Assembly (NCBI RefSeq): GCF_023204875.1
Contig: NZ_CP096247.1
Coordinates: forward strand, 186,001 to 250,000
Reading direction: 5' to 3'
DNA from: Prevotella sp. E15-22
GTDB lineage: Bacteria > Bacteroidota > Bacteroidia > Bacteroidales > Bacteroidaceae
Length of the DNA: 64,000 bases
Notes under the pieces: generated by a model
Databases searched by the model: none
The model's input: the letters and a program-made list of their open reading frames with translations, nothing else
What the model was told of the DNA's origin: nothing
Program-made: the position numbers and the translations under genes
Part shown: positions 1-7,756 of the stretch, one piece after another
Numbering within the stretch: position 1 is the first letter of the stretch
Layout of the letters: every line of letters starts with the position of its first letter

Positions 1-1769
1 ACGGCAACAGCGTGAACAGTGTGGAGATACTGAAGGGTCCGGCCTCGCTGATGTACGGCTCGGATGCGATGGCGGGTGTGGTGATTCTGCACCAGCAGCC
101 TACGCTGGCCGAGGGCGAGATGAAGGCTAACGTAACTTCAGAATATCAGACCAATAACGGACTGTTTGCCTATCATTTGCAGATGGCAGGCAATCAGAAA
201 GGCTTTGTATGGGACGCCAGCTTCAGCGACAAAATGGCTCATGCCTATAAGAATAAATATGATGGCTACGTGCCTGGTTCGCAGTTTCGTGAAAGGGCAG
301 GACGTCTGATGCTGGGGGTGAACAAAGGATGGGGACACTCACGACTGACGTGGACTGCTTATCACCTGATGCCAAGCATCATCGAGGGCGAGCGCGACGC
401 CCAAACTGGTGAACTGGAACATGAAGATGGATGGACGGGGCATCAGTACTCGAAGTCGCTGCCCTTTCAGCAGGTGAAGCATTATAAACTGGTGTGGGAT
501 AACTCGCTGAACCTCTCGTCGGGTTATCTCAAGGCGCTCATCGGCTATCAGCAGAACCGCCGTCAGGAGTTCGAGGAGTCGATGGATGACTATGAGTTAT
601 ACTTCAAGTTGCACACGTTGACCTACGACCTGCGCTACGTGACCAACGAGTTTGACGGCTGGAAACTCTCTACGGGTATTGGTGGTATGTATCAGAAATC
701 GGGCAACGAGGGTGAGGAATACCTGATTCCAGACTACCGCCTGTTTGACTTCGGCCTCTATGCCACAGCCACGAAGCAGTTGGGTGACCGCTGGACGCTG
801 AACGGTGGCGTGCGTTATGACCATCGCCACCTGCATGGCTATGAGCTGATGGAGGATGATGAACTGCGCTTCACGGATTTCTCGCGCCACTTCAATGGAC
901 TGACGGGCAGCATTGGGGCTGTGCTTAATGTGAGCGACAACCTGAACCTGAAGATGAATATTGCCCGTGGATTCCGTACGCCCAACATGAGTGAATTGGC
1001 TTCGAATGGTGTGCACGAGGGTTCTGTGCGCTACGAACTGGGTAACCAGCAGCTGAAGTCGGAATACAGCCTGCAGGCCGACCTGGGCCTCGACTTCACC
1101 TCGCGCTATGTATCGGCACAGTTGGCCCTCTTTGCCAATCGCATCAACAATTATATCTTCACGCATCGTGTGGCAGAAGAGAAGGAAGAGGGTTATCTCA
1201 CCTATGCCTACACTCAGGGCGATGCCCGACTGCTGGGCTTCGAGGCTGGTGTGGACTTTCACCCCATCCACTCCGTGCATTTCTCAAACGCATTCTCGTA
1301 TGTTGATGCACAACAGATGCATGCGGCGCCAGGTACCAAGTATCTGCCTTTTACGCCTGCTCCAAAATGGTCGTCGGAGTTGAAGTGGGAACTGTCGCAC
1401 CATTCACACCCAACGATTGCCCATCATCATACAACGGATGCGGCTCATCGTTCGCTCCTCAACAATCTTTATGTAGCAGCCGGACTAGACTGTTTCCTGA
1501 AGCAGTCGCACATCTATGGTGCCGATGATACTGAGACAGAGACGCCAGGCTATGCCTTGCTCTCGCTCTCGGCAGGTACAGACCTTCAGTTGCATGGAAA
1601 GAAGGTGGCTGAATTCTATTTTACAGCCGATAACCTGTTGGACAAAGCCTATCAGAACCACCTGAGTCGCTTGAAGTATGCCGATGAGAACGCGGTTACA
1701 GGTCGTCGTGGCGTATATAACATGGGGCGCAATATCACATTCAAGGTGGTGATACCTATCACGCTGTAA
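1..1769 (+). CDS. TonB-dependent outer-membrane receptor, 5'-truncated by the window edge
   Basis: This is the C-terminal part of a TonB-dependent receptor that imports a ligand across the outer membrane. The frame is open from base 3, and the first residues read VEILKGPASLMYGSDAMAGV, the classic end of the plug domain, so the signal peptide, TonB box and most of the plug lie upstream of the window. The rest is a beta-barrel of alternating aromatic strands ending in a typical barrel C-terminus (NITFKVVIPITL). A His-rich stretch (SHHSHPTIAHHHTTDAAH, about bases 1393-1450) lies in what is probably an extracellular loop and suggests a metal or haem ligand; this is inference. The following DUF2023 and flavodoxin genes would fit an iron-limitation setting. 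The substrate cannot be named from sequence. The family assignment is firm. Confidence 0.93.
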   Translation, partial: GNSVNSVEILKGPASLMYGSDAMAGVVILHQQPTLAEGEMKANVTSEYQTNNGLFAYHLQMAGNQKGFVWDASFSDKMAHAYKNKYDGYVPGSQFRERAGRLMLGVNKGWGHSRLTWTAYHLMPSIIEGERDAQTGELEHEDGWTGHQYSKSLPFQQVKHYKLVWDNSLNLSSGYLKALIGYQQNRRQEFEESMDDYELYFKLHTLTYDLRYVTNEFDGWKLSTGIGGMYQKSGNEGEEYLIPDYRLFDFGLYATATKQLGDRWTLNGGVRYDHRHLHGYELMEDDELRFTDFSRHFNGLTGSIGAVLNVSDNLNLKMNIARGFRTPNMSELASNGVHEGSVRYELGNQQLKSEYSLQADLGLDFTSRYVSAQLALFANRINNYIFTHRVAEEKEEGYLTYAYTQGDARLLGFEAGVDFHPIHSVHFSNAFSYVDAQQMHAAPGTKYLPFTPAPKWSSELKWELSHHSHPTIAHHHTTDAAHRSLLNNLYVAAGLDCFLKQSHIYGADDTETETPGYALLSLSAGTDLQLHGKKVAEFYFTADNLLDKAYQNHLSRLKYADENAVTGRRGVYNMGRNITFKVVIPITL

Positions 1770-1809
1770 TACCTACTTTTGATTAATCTGCTTTTGCAGG
1801 TTGTTTATG

Positions 1810-1860
1810 GTGTGCAATACTTAAAACACTCCGTTTTAGGTATTGCACACTTTTCTTTTT
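1810..1860 (+). terminator. Strong hairpin terminator after the TonB receptor
   Basis: GTGTGCAATAC-TTAAAAC (1810-1827) pairs with GTTTTAG-GTATTGCACAC (1833-1850), an 18-bp stem with one U-G wobble and a 5-base loop, followed by TTTTCTTTTT. The right arm also carries the TTG that could serve as the -33 element of the next promoter, so the hairpin might affect both termination and initiation. Confidence 0.85.
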
Positions 1861-1874
1861 CGCCGTAACTTTGC
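1843..1874 (+). promoter_or_regulatory. Bacteroidetes promoter for DUF2023-flavodoxin
   Basis: TAACTTTGC at 1866-1874 matches the TAnnTTTG -7 element, with TTG at 1843-1845 about 20 bases upstream. The first in-frame ATG (1879) lies only a few bases downstream, so a leaderless transcript is possible. Confidence 0.6.
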
Positions 1875-1878
1875 ACCC

Positions 1879-2286
1879 ATGAAAATAACAAGCAATAAGA
1901 CGATGAGAACGGCAGCTATCCCCACGGAAATCAAGGTTTTAATGAACCACATCTACGAACTGCAGAAGGGTGTGCGCCAGATGGTGCTGTTCACCTGCGA
2001 TAAAAGATATGGTGATCAGACCGTGGAGCGACTGGAGAGTCAGGGCATCCCCTATGTGCTTCAGCCTGTTGGTCAGAAGAACCTCAACGTGTACTTCGGA
2101 CGCCGCGAGTGCCTGGAGGCTATCCGACTTATCGTTACCCGTCCGCTCAACCAACTGACGCCAGAGGAGGATTTTATCCTTGGGGCGATGTTGGGCTACG
2201 ATCTTTGCGCCCAATGCGAGCGCTACTGCAAGCGTAAGAATGGCTGTAAAGGAGACTGCGACAGCAAGTGTATCAAAAAGAATTAG
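1879..2286 (+). CDS. DUF2023 family protein, flavodoxin partner
   Basis: A small soluble protein of about 135 residues. Its core reads [15 protein letters not shown]...[15 protein letters not shown]...[19 protein letters not shown], which I recognise as the DUF2023 family of Bacteroidetes. The tail is Cys-rich ([22 protein letters not shown]), with eight cysteines in about 27 residues, suggesting metal or Fe-S binding. The biochemical role is unknown to me. DUF2023 genes commonly neighbour flavodoxin genes, as here, which suggests a redox or iron-stress role. ATG 1879 follows the promoter directly; ATG 1903 would leave a short leader and match the family core equally well. An upstream in-frame ATG at 1843 lies inside the terminator hairpin and is unlikely to be used. 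Confidence 0.85.
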   Translation: MKITSNKTMRTAAIPTEIKVLMNHIYELQKGVRQMVLFTCDKRYGDQTVERLESQGIPYVLQPVGQKNLNVYFGRRECLEAIRLIVTRPLNQLTPEEDFILGAMLGYDLCAQCERYCKRKNGCKGDCDSKCIKKN

Positions 2287-2307
2287 CCATATAAATTGAT
2301 TGGAAAA

Positions 2308-2802
2308 ATGAATGCAACTATTGTAATCTATGGTTCCTCCACAGGAACATGCGAGGCTATCGCTGAGAAGATTGCCTCGAAACTGGGCTGCGAGGCTCTG
2401 AATGTGCAAGACTTGACAGCCGATATCGTCAATGCCAACCATAACCTGATTCTTGGTACCTCTACCTGGGGTGCCGGTGAACTGCAGGACGACTGGTACG
2501 ATGGTCTGAACACACTTAAGGCATGTGACCTCAGCGGCAAGACCATCGCCCTCTTCGGCTGCGGCGACTGTTCATGCTATAGCGACACCTTTGTGGGTGG
2601 TATTGGCGAACTCTATAACGGTATCAAAGCCAGCGGCGCCAAGTTCATTGGTAGCGTAGAGACCGACGGTTACACCTTCGACGATTCAGAGGCCGTGATT
2701 GACGGTAAGTTTATTGGTCTGCCTCTTGATGATGTCAACGAGGATGATAAGACCGATGTGCGTATCGACGCCTGGATAGCAGCTATTACTCTAGAATTGT
2801 AA
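2308..2802 (+). CDS. fldA: Flavodoxin (FMN electron carrier)
   Basis: A long-chain flavodoxin of about 164 residues, a cytoplasmic one-electron carrier that can replace ferredoxin when iron is scarce. The FMN phosphate loop is near the N-terminus (YGSSTGTCEAIAEKI), a Trp-bearing flavin loop follows (GTSTWGAGELQDDW), and the second flavin-binding loop is GCGDCSCYSDTFVGG, where families usually have GLGDQ-YSDTF. The Cys-rich form of that loop is slightly unusual. I chose ATG 2308 over the TTG at 2296 because it starts right at the first beta strand. The gene follows DUF2023 by 21 bases and is probably co-transcribed with it; a clear terminator follows. Confidence 0.93.
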   Translation: MNATIVIYGSSTGTCEAIAEKIASKLGCEALNVQDLTADIVNANHNLILGTSTWGAGELQDDWYDGLNTLKACDLSGKTIALFGCGDCSCYSDTFVGGIGELYNGIKASGAKFIGSVETDGYTFDDSEAVIDGKFIGLPLDDVNEDDKTDVRIDAWIAAITLEL

Positions 2803-2846
2803 TCACAGGAATAATATTCATAAAGTATTTGTTTAGTAAATTGTTG

Positions 2847-2878
2847 GTGGCTGGTCGTGATGACTAGCCACTTTTTTT
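2847..2878 (+). terminator. Rho-independent terminator after the flavodoxin gene
   Basis: GTGGCTGGTC (2847-2856) pairs with GACTAGCCAC (2862-2871) through one G-T wobble, with loop GTGAT and a run of seven T directly after. Confidence 0.9.
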
Positions 2879-2888
2879 GAAAAAAAAG

Positions 2889-2919
2889 TTTGTGCTTAAA
2901 TATTTTTTTGTACTTTTGC
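2889..2919 (+). promoter_or_regulatory. Promoter of the AraC-type regulator gene
   Basis: TTTG at 2889-2892, an 18-base spacer and TACTTTTGC at 2911-2919 match the Bacteroidetes -33/-7 pattern. A leader of about 65 bases precedes the ATG. Confidence 0.65.
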
Positions 2920-2989
2920 AGATGAAGAGAACGAAATAAACCTGAATAATTACAACTTTTAACCTCGTTAAGACCTTCTTGAACTGAGC

Positions 2990-4546
2990 ATGCATAGACT
3001 GCAATATCTTATAGTCATATTGATGATACTGATGGCCGTTGGCTGTAATGAGTCAACTGGTGAGCAGAAGGAGCAGGGCGTCGCCCATGTTCCTCAGCCG
3101 TCGGACAGCCTCTACACCCAAGAGGCGGCCATGAATATCTATGCCTATCAGCCCCTGCGTGCGCTGTTGCTGATCGACTCGGCTGTCATCGTGGGCCATA
3201 TGGATGAGTCGATGGCCGACCAGTGTCGTGCCCGCATCTATGCGTTCACACAGATGTTCAGTCAGGTGGACTCGCTCCTTGGTGGACCAGAGAGTGTTCG
3301 CTTCGACTCAGCTCAGGCTGTAGGTGAGCGCCTGCTCCACAACGACTCTGTCAAGGCCGATGTGAATCGTCTGCGCGATGTGCTGGAGGTCCTGGCTTAT
3401 GCTAATCGCATTCAGGGCGACACTCTGGGATGGATAAAGTGGTCGCGCCAACTAGTAGATGTGTGTCATAAGATAGGTTCTGAGGCCGAGACTGATGCTT
3501 TGCGCACAGAGGCAGAGATCGCTTCGGCGTTTCCTGCTATTGGTCGATACGAGGATGGGATGGAAAGATTGGATAGTGTGATAGCCCTTCTCAGTACCAA
3601 GGGTACGTTCGATGGACTTGATGCACTCGTCATTGCCCTGAAACGCAAGATAGCGCTGCTCGGTTCTCGCAACCGTTATGCCGAGACGCTGCCATTGTCG
3701 CGCCAGATTATTGAGCGATTAGATGACTACGAGGCGCATCCAGACCAGTATCATGACGGTAGTCATCGCGAACCCACAGACTCTGTTATGCGTGCCGACT
3801 ATATTCGTTTCTATCGCAATCAGGCCCAAAGCTTCCTCACCGCTGCCTATGCCTCGCTGGGCGAGCAGGGTAATATGATTGATGCTTTCTGTCAGATTGA
3901 GAATAGTGTGCGTGCGTCGACAGCCCGTGAGCATGTTGCCCGCTATAACGCCCTGCAACAACAGATGGAGGCAGAGCGTCATCAGACTCGTGCTGCCAGG
4001 GCCAACCTGCGGAGTGTTGCCATTGGTTGTTTGGCCTTCTTCTTCCTTGTCATTGCCGTTATCGTATTGCTCAAAAACAGAACGATTAGTCGTAAGAATC
4101 GTCTTCTGGCCGAACAGATAACTGAGGGTATAGACTATAAAGAGAAATATTGGGAGGAGAAACGTCAGCAGATACCAGCACAGGCCCCTGCCGATCTTAA
4201 TGTGCTTACCGACGAACAGCTCTTTCAGTATGTTAACGAGGTTGTTGTGCGCGACCGTCTATATCTTGATTCCCGTTTCGGCCGCCAAACCCTTATCGAC
4301 ACCTTCCAACTGTCCAAGGAACGTATTGGTGCTATGTTCTCAAAAGGCTGTGAATATAGTAACCTGTCCGACTATGTCAAGCATCTGCGTTTGCAATATG
4401 CCACAAAACTGCTCGTCGAGCAGCCACAGAAGAGTATTGAGGAGATAGCTACCGACTGTGGATTCAACAGTCATAAATATTTCTCCGATCGTTTCCGCCA
4501 ACTCTTCAGTATGACGCCTACAGAATTTCGTAGGGCACGTCAGTAG
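2990..4546 (+). CDS. Membrane-anchored TPR-like sensor with C-terminal AraC DNA-binding domain
   Basis: A 518-residue one-component regulator. The N-terminus is an export signal ending in a lipobox-like LMAVGC (Cys19). A long helical, TPR-like region (about 45-335) probably lies outside the inner membrane. A single transmembrane helix spans about 343-361 (VAIGCLAFFFLVIAVIVLL), followed by a charged linker. The last hundred or so residues form an AraC/XylS helix-turn-helix domain (RIGAMFSKGCEYSNLSDYVK; then IEEIATDCGFNSHKYFSDRF and the MTPTEFR ending). This places sensing outside and DNA binding inside the cell. The two apparent anchors (lipobox and internal helix) are odd; the first may be an ordinary signal anchor. 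The signal sensed is unknown. The 21-bp direct repeats just downstream are plausible targets. Confidence 0.85.
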   Translation: MHRLQYLIVILMILMAVGCNESTGEQKEQGVAHVPQPSDSLYTQEAAMNIYAYQPLRALLLIDSAVIVGHMDESMADQCRARIYAFTQMFSQVDSLLGGPESVRFDSAQAVGERLLHNDSVKADVNRLRDVLEVLAYANRIQGDTLGWIKWSRQLVDVCHKIGSEAETDALRTEAEIASAFPAIGRYEDGMERLDSVIALLSTKGTFDGLDALVIALKRKIALLGSRNRYAETLPLSRQIIERLDDYEAHPDQYHDGSHREPTDSVMRADYIRFYRNQAQSFLTAAYASLGEQGNMIDAFCQIENSVRASTAREHVARYNALQQQMEAERHQTRAARANLRSVAIGCLAFFFLVIAVIVLLKNRTISRKNRLLAEQITEGIDYKEKYWEEKRQQIPAQAPADLNVLTDEQLFQYVNEVVVRDRLYLDSRFGRQTLIDTFQLSKERIGAMFSKGCEYSNLSDYVKHLRLQYATKLLVEQPQKSIEEIATDCGFNSHKYFSDRFRQLFSMTPTEFRRARQ

Positions 4547-4581
4547 GATGCAGGAAGGGAGGGTAAAAAACGTCTTTCCTC

Positions 4582-4676
4582 TTATCAAAATCGTCTGTTT
4601 CACTACCAATGTTGTCTTTTTCGCTACCAATGTTGTCTTAGCTATTGCACAGACAACATTTCTTTTATATATTTGC
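4582..4676 (+). promoter_or_regulatory. 21-bp direct-repeat operator array and promoter of the small membrane gene
   Basis: CTACCAATGTTGTCTT occurs at 4603-4618 and 4624-4639, exactly 21 bases apart. A degenerate third copy starts at 4582, also 21 bases upstream. An inverted copy of its core (AGACAACAT) is at 4651-4659, followed by a TATATTTGC -7 box at 4668-4676. Direct half-sites 21 bp apart are the geometry of AraC-family binding sites, and an AraC-type regulator is encoded immediately upstream; the assignment of binding is inference. Confidence 0.6.
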
Positions 4677-4730
4677 AGCAGACAAAGCGATTAACCTTGA
4701 TATTTACATATAATAACAACAGCTAACCGC

Positions 4731-4955
4731 ATGATGAGTTTATTGATGACTATTGTTGATATGTATCTGTTGACGGCCATGCTAATTGTTGTGGTAGCTG
4801 TACTCGTAACGTTGTGTATGTGGCAACGAAGAGAACTAAGGAGGGTCAAGCGGGCTCTGGCACGATTCATCGTTGAAAGTATTCAAAACAAACATCCTGA
4901 CATATATGTCACAAACGATGATCGAGCCAGGCCGCCCACTGAAAAAGAGCAATAA
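4731..4955 (+). CDS. Small single-helix membrane protein, unknown
   Basis: A 74-residue protein with one strong hydrophobic helix (about residues 3-28, MYLLTAMLIVVVAVLVTLCMW in the middle) followed by a basic patch (RRELRRVKRALAR) and a polar tail ending PPTEKEQ. The basic patch after the helix predicts the C-terminus in the cytoplasm. I recognise no family. It is supported as a gene by its own promoter-like sequence at 4668-4676, the operator-like repeats in front of it, and a membrane-protein composition unlikely to arise by chance. ATG 4731 and 4734 are both possible starts. It could be a target, partner or feedback element of the preceding AraC-type regulator. Confidence 0.55.
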   Translation: MMSLLMTIVDMYLLTAMLIVVVAVLVTLCMWQRRELRRVKRALARFIVESIQNKHPDIYVTNDDRARPPTEKEQ

Positions 4956-5028
4956 TAATAAAACATAATGATATCTTAAGTCTATTAACTCTAACAAAAA
5001 AGTAAAAAGGAAATAATAAACGAAAAAA

Positions 5029-5212
5029 TGCCCGTGCTGCTGTTGATAGCAGTTTAGGGCACGTGGGATGTAATTGCCAGAAGGTAAACCCACGAAGAAG
5101 GTTGTCTATGTAATTATTGGAAAATAAGGTTGTAATTAAGTGAAAAAATCTATTCATGGAAAACACATCAGGTCCCAGAGCTTCTTCACGATGCTTTGGG
5201 ATTCTTTTTTTT
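5029..5212 (+). ncRNA. Candidate structured RNA ending in a terminator, function unknown
   Basis: The stretch between the small membrane gene and the FKBP operon holds three separate hairpins. The first is a compound stem, TGCCC (5029-5033) with GGGCA (5057-5061) enclosing CTGCT (5037-5041) with AGCAG (5048-5052). The second is CGTGGG (5062-5067) with CCCACG (5089-5094). The third is the terminator at 5173-5212. It has no convincing reading frame. It could be a small RNA or a structured 3' untranslated region of the preceding gene. I could not match it to tmRNA, SRP RNA or RNase P RNA by eye. Confidence 0.35.
5173..5212 (+). terminator. Rho-independent terminator before the FKBP operon
   Basis: TCCCAGAGC (5173-5181) pairs with GCTTTGGGA (5193-5201) through one wobble, with an 11-base loop and a TTCTTTTTTTT tract. 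Confidence 0.88.
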
Positions 5213-5249
5213 GTGAAACACTTAATAAAAACTAATTTTTATGGGTAGT

Positions 5250-5283
5250 TGATACTCGTATCATGGAAATTGTTTAATTTTGC
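5250..5283 (+). promoter_or_regulatory. FKBP operon promoter with palindromic operator candidate
   Basis: TAATTTTGC at 5275-5283 is the -7 box. The spacer upstream holds a perfect palindrome, TGATAC-TC-GTATCA (5250-5263), where a regulator could block polymerase. Which regulator would bind is unknown. Confidence 0.5.
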
Positions 5284-5324
5284 ACCAATTTTTCGGATAT
5301 ATACATTATTATAATAAAGAAAGC

Positions 5325-5930
5325 ATGGATAAACTGAGTTATGCCCTTGGACTGGGCATTGGACAGCAGCTGGCACAGATGGGTGCCACGGAGCTGAATG
5401 TGGATGACTTTGCACAGTCAATCAAAGACGTGTTGAACGGCAGCGAGCTGAAGGTGTCGCACCGCGAGGCCCAGCAGATTGTGCAAGACTATTTTGCAAA
5501 GAAGGAAGCCGCTATGAATGCAGAGCGTGCCGAGAAGGGCAAGGCTGCAAAGGAAGAGGGCGAGAAATATCTGGCAGAGAATGCCAAGAAAGAGGGTGTG
5601 ATTACCACTGCCAGCGGCCTGCAGTATCAGGTGCTGAAAGAGGGTAACGGTAAGAAGCCCACAGCCAAAGATTCGGTGAAGTGTCACTACGAGGGTTTCC
5701 TCATCGATGGCACTGTGTTCGACAGCAGCGTACAGCGTGGCGAGCCCGCCGTATTTGGTCTGCAGCAGGTGATCGCTGGTTGGACCGAGGGTCTGCAGCT
5801 GATGTCTGAGGGTGGCAAGTACCGTTTCTTTATCCCCTACCGCCTGGCTTATGGCGAGGGTGGCGCAGGTGCTATGATTCCTCCCTTCGCAACGCTGATT
5901 TTCGACGTTGAGTTGATTGAAGTTATGTAA
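5325..5930 (+). CDS. FKBP-type peptidyl-prolyl isomerase, cytoplasmic form
   Basis: A 201-residue prolyl cis-trans isomerase and folding helper of the FkpA/Mip type. An N-terminal helical dimerisation segment (about 1-90, starting LSYALGLGIGQQLAQMG) is followed by a charged linker and the FKBP catalytic domain (VKCHYEGFLIDGTVFDSS; IPYRLAYGEGGAG; IPPFATLIFDVELIEV). There is no signal peptide, so unlike the next two genes it should stay in the cytoplasm. ATG 5325 lies about 40 bases after the -7 box and begins at the conserved N-terminal domain; upstream in-frame codons overlap the promoter. It is the first of three tandem paralogues. Confidence 0.93.
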   Translation: MDKLSYALGLGIGQQLAQMGATELNVDDFAQSIKDVLNGSELKVSHREAQQIVQDYFAKKEAAMNAERAEKGKAAKEEGEKYLAENAKKEGVITTASGLQYQVLKEGNGKKPTAKDSVKCHYEGFLIDGTVFDSSVQRGEPAVFGLQQVIAGWTEGLQLMSEGGKYRFFIPYRLAYGEGGAGAMIPPFATLIFDVELIEVM

Positions 5931-5951
5931 ATTAAACAATAAACCAAAACA

Positions 5952-6821
5952 ATGAAAAAGATTTTCTCTATGGCCGCTGTGGCCATTGCCGTTGCAACGA
6001 TGATGTCGTGTGGCAACAACCCCAAACCCAGTTTGAAGAGCGATGTTGATACACTGAGCTATGCTATTGGTATGAGTCAGTCTCAGGGCTTGATGGACTA
6101 CCTGGCTAATGCCAAGGGCGTTGACACTACTTACATTGCAGAGTTCCTGCAGGGTGTGAATGATGGCGCAAATGCTGGTGACGACAAGAAGAAGGCTGCT
6201 TACTTTGCAGGTATCGAGATTGGTCAGCAGATTGCCAACAACATGATGAAGGGTCTGAACTACAACCTCTTCGGTGAGGATTCTACTCAGACGGTTTCTC
6301 TGAACAACTTCATGGCTGGTTTTGTGAGTGGCGTAACAGGTAAGGACAGCAAGATGACTGTTAATGAGGCCGACTCAGTGGCTGAGGTACTGTTCCAGCG
6401 CATCAAGGCAAAGAGTCAGGAGAAACAGTTCGGCTCCAACAAGGCTGAGGGTGCAAAGTTCCTGGCTGCCAACGCTAAGAAAGAGGGTGTGAAGACTCTG
6501 CCCTGCGGCGTTCAGTACAAGGTGTTGAAGGATGGCAATGGTGCTATGCCTGCCGATACCTCAATAGTTGTTGTGAACTACGAAGGTCGTCTGATCGACG
6601 GTACTGTGTTCGATTCAAACAAGAGTCATGGTGGTGAGCCTGCTACCTTCCGTGTAGGTCAGGTAATCAAGGGCTGGCAGGAGGCTCTGAAGGCCATGTC
6701 TGTAGGTTCTGAGTGGGAGATCTACATTCCCCAGGAGTTGGCTTACGGTGCTAACCAGCAGGGTAGCATTCCTCCCTTCTCACTGCTGATCTTCAAGGTT
6801 GAACTCTTAGAGATTAAGTAA
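5952..6821 (+). CDS. FKBP-type peptidyl-prolyl isomerase, lipoprotein form
   Basis: A 289-residue FkpA-like isomerase with a lipoprotein signal (MKKIFSMAAVAIAVATMMSC, lipid Cys at 20), so it should be anchored in the envelope facing the periplasm. The helical N-terminal domain (DTLSYAIGMSQSQGLMDYL onward) is longer than in the first paralogue. The FKBP domain occupies about the last 115 residues (VVVNYEGRLIDGTVFDSN; IYIPQELAYGANQQGSIPPF). It follows the first FKBP gene by 21 bases and precedes the third by 7. Likely task: folding of secreted and outer-membrane proteins. Confidence 0.94.
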   Translation: MKKIFSMAAVAIAVATMMSCGNNPKPSLKSDVDTLSYAIGMSQSQGLMDYLANAKGVDTTYIAEFLQGVNDGANAGDDKKKAAYFAGIEIGQQIANNMMKGLNYNLFGEDSTQTVSLNNFMAGFVSGVTGKDSKMTVNEADSVAEVLFQRIKAKSQEKQFGSNKAEGAKFLAANAKKEGVKTLPCGVQYKVLKDGNGAMPADTSIVVVNYEGRLIDGTVFDSNKSHGGEPATFRVGQVIKGWQEALKAMSVGSEWEIYIPQELAYGANQQGSIPPFSLLIFKVELLEIK

Positions 6822-6828
6822 TACGGAG

Positions 6829-7716
6829 ATGAAGAAAATCATCCTTATAGCACTCGCCGTCATGGCGAGTGCTTCGTTTAGCAACATTGATGCTGCTAAA
6901 AAGAAGAAGAACGACAAGAAAGAGGTGGCAAAGCAGGCTGTGGTGCTGACTACCAGCAGCGACTCGCTGAGCTATGCCTCGGGTATTGCGGTGACCAATG
7001 GCTTGATGGCTTATGTCCAGAAGCAGCTGGGTGTTGATACGGCTTATATGGCCGACTTTATCCAGGGTTTTAACGAGGCTGTGGCAGGCATGAACGACAA
7101 GCGTCAGAAGGCTCGCATCGCTGGTATGGAGATTGCCGAGCAGTTGAACGGTCGCATGTTGAGCGGTATCAAGGAAGAGTTGAAAGATGCCAACGACTCG
7201 ATTGTGGACGCCCTGTTCTATCGCGGCTTCACGGATATCCTCACCAACGACACCACCGTTATGAACATGGCTAAGGCCGAGATGCTGCAGCAGGAGAAGA
7301 TGAATGCCAACAGAAAGGCGAAGACCGAGAAACTGATAAAGATGGGTCGCGACTTCCTGGCAGAGAACGGTAAGAAAGCCGGCATCATCACCACTCCCAG
7401 CGGTCTGCAGTACGAGGTGCTGAAGAAGGGTGAGGGCGAGGTGCCCCAGAAGACTGATAAGGTGAAGTGTCACTATGAGGGCCGACTGATTGACGGCACT
7501 GTGTTCGACAGCAGCATTAAGCGCGGTGAGCCTGCTGTGTTTGGTCTGAACCAGGTGATCAAGGGATGGACCGAGGCTCTGTCACTGATGCCTGTAGGCT
7601 CGAAGTGGCGCCTCTATATTCCTCAGGAGCTGGGCTATGGCGAGCGCCAGGCCGGACAGATTCCTCCCTATTCAACTTTGATCTTTGATGTCGAATTGTT
7701 AAGCATCGAGAAATAA
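6829..7716 (+). CDS. FKBP-type peptidyl-prolyl isomerase, secreted form
   Basis: A 295-residue paralogue with a short signal peptide (MKKIILIALAVMASASFSNIDA) and no lipobox, then a very basic stretch (KKKKNDKKEVAK). The predicted location is the periplasm. The domain order is the same as its neighbours: helical FKBP_N-like region (LSYASGIAVTNGLMAYVQ onward), a coiled charged linker, and an FKBP domain (VKCHYEGRLIDGTVFDSS; IPQELGYGERQAGQIPPY). It starts 7 bases after the previous stop, implying one transcript. Its catalytic domain looks closest to the first paralogue (shared VKCHYEG and SSxxRGEPAVFGL). Confidence 0.93.
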   Translation: MKKIILIALAVMASASFSNIDAAKKKKNDKKEVAKQAVVLTTSSDSLSYASGIAVTNGLMAYVQKQLGVDTAYMADFIQGFNEAVAGMNDKRQKARIAGMEIAEQLNGRMLSGIKEELKDANDSIVDALFYRGFTDILTNDTTVMNMAKAEMLQQEKMNANRKAKTEKLIKMGRDFLAENGKKAGIITTPSGLQYEVLKKGEGEVPQKTDKVKCHYEGRLIDGTVFDSSIKRGEPAVFGLNQVIKGWTEALSLMPVGSKWRLYIPQELGYGERQAGQIPPYSTLIFDVELLSIEK

Positions 7717-7756
7717 AAAACGCACTTTTTTCGTAAAAAGGTTGCATAATTCAATA

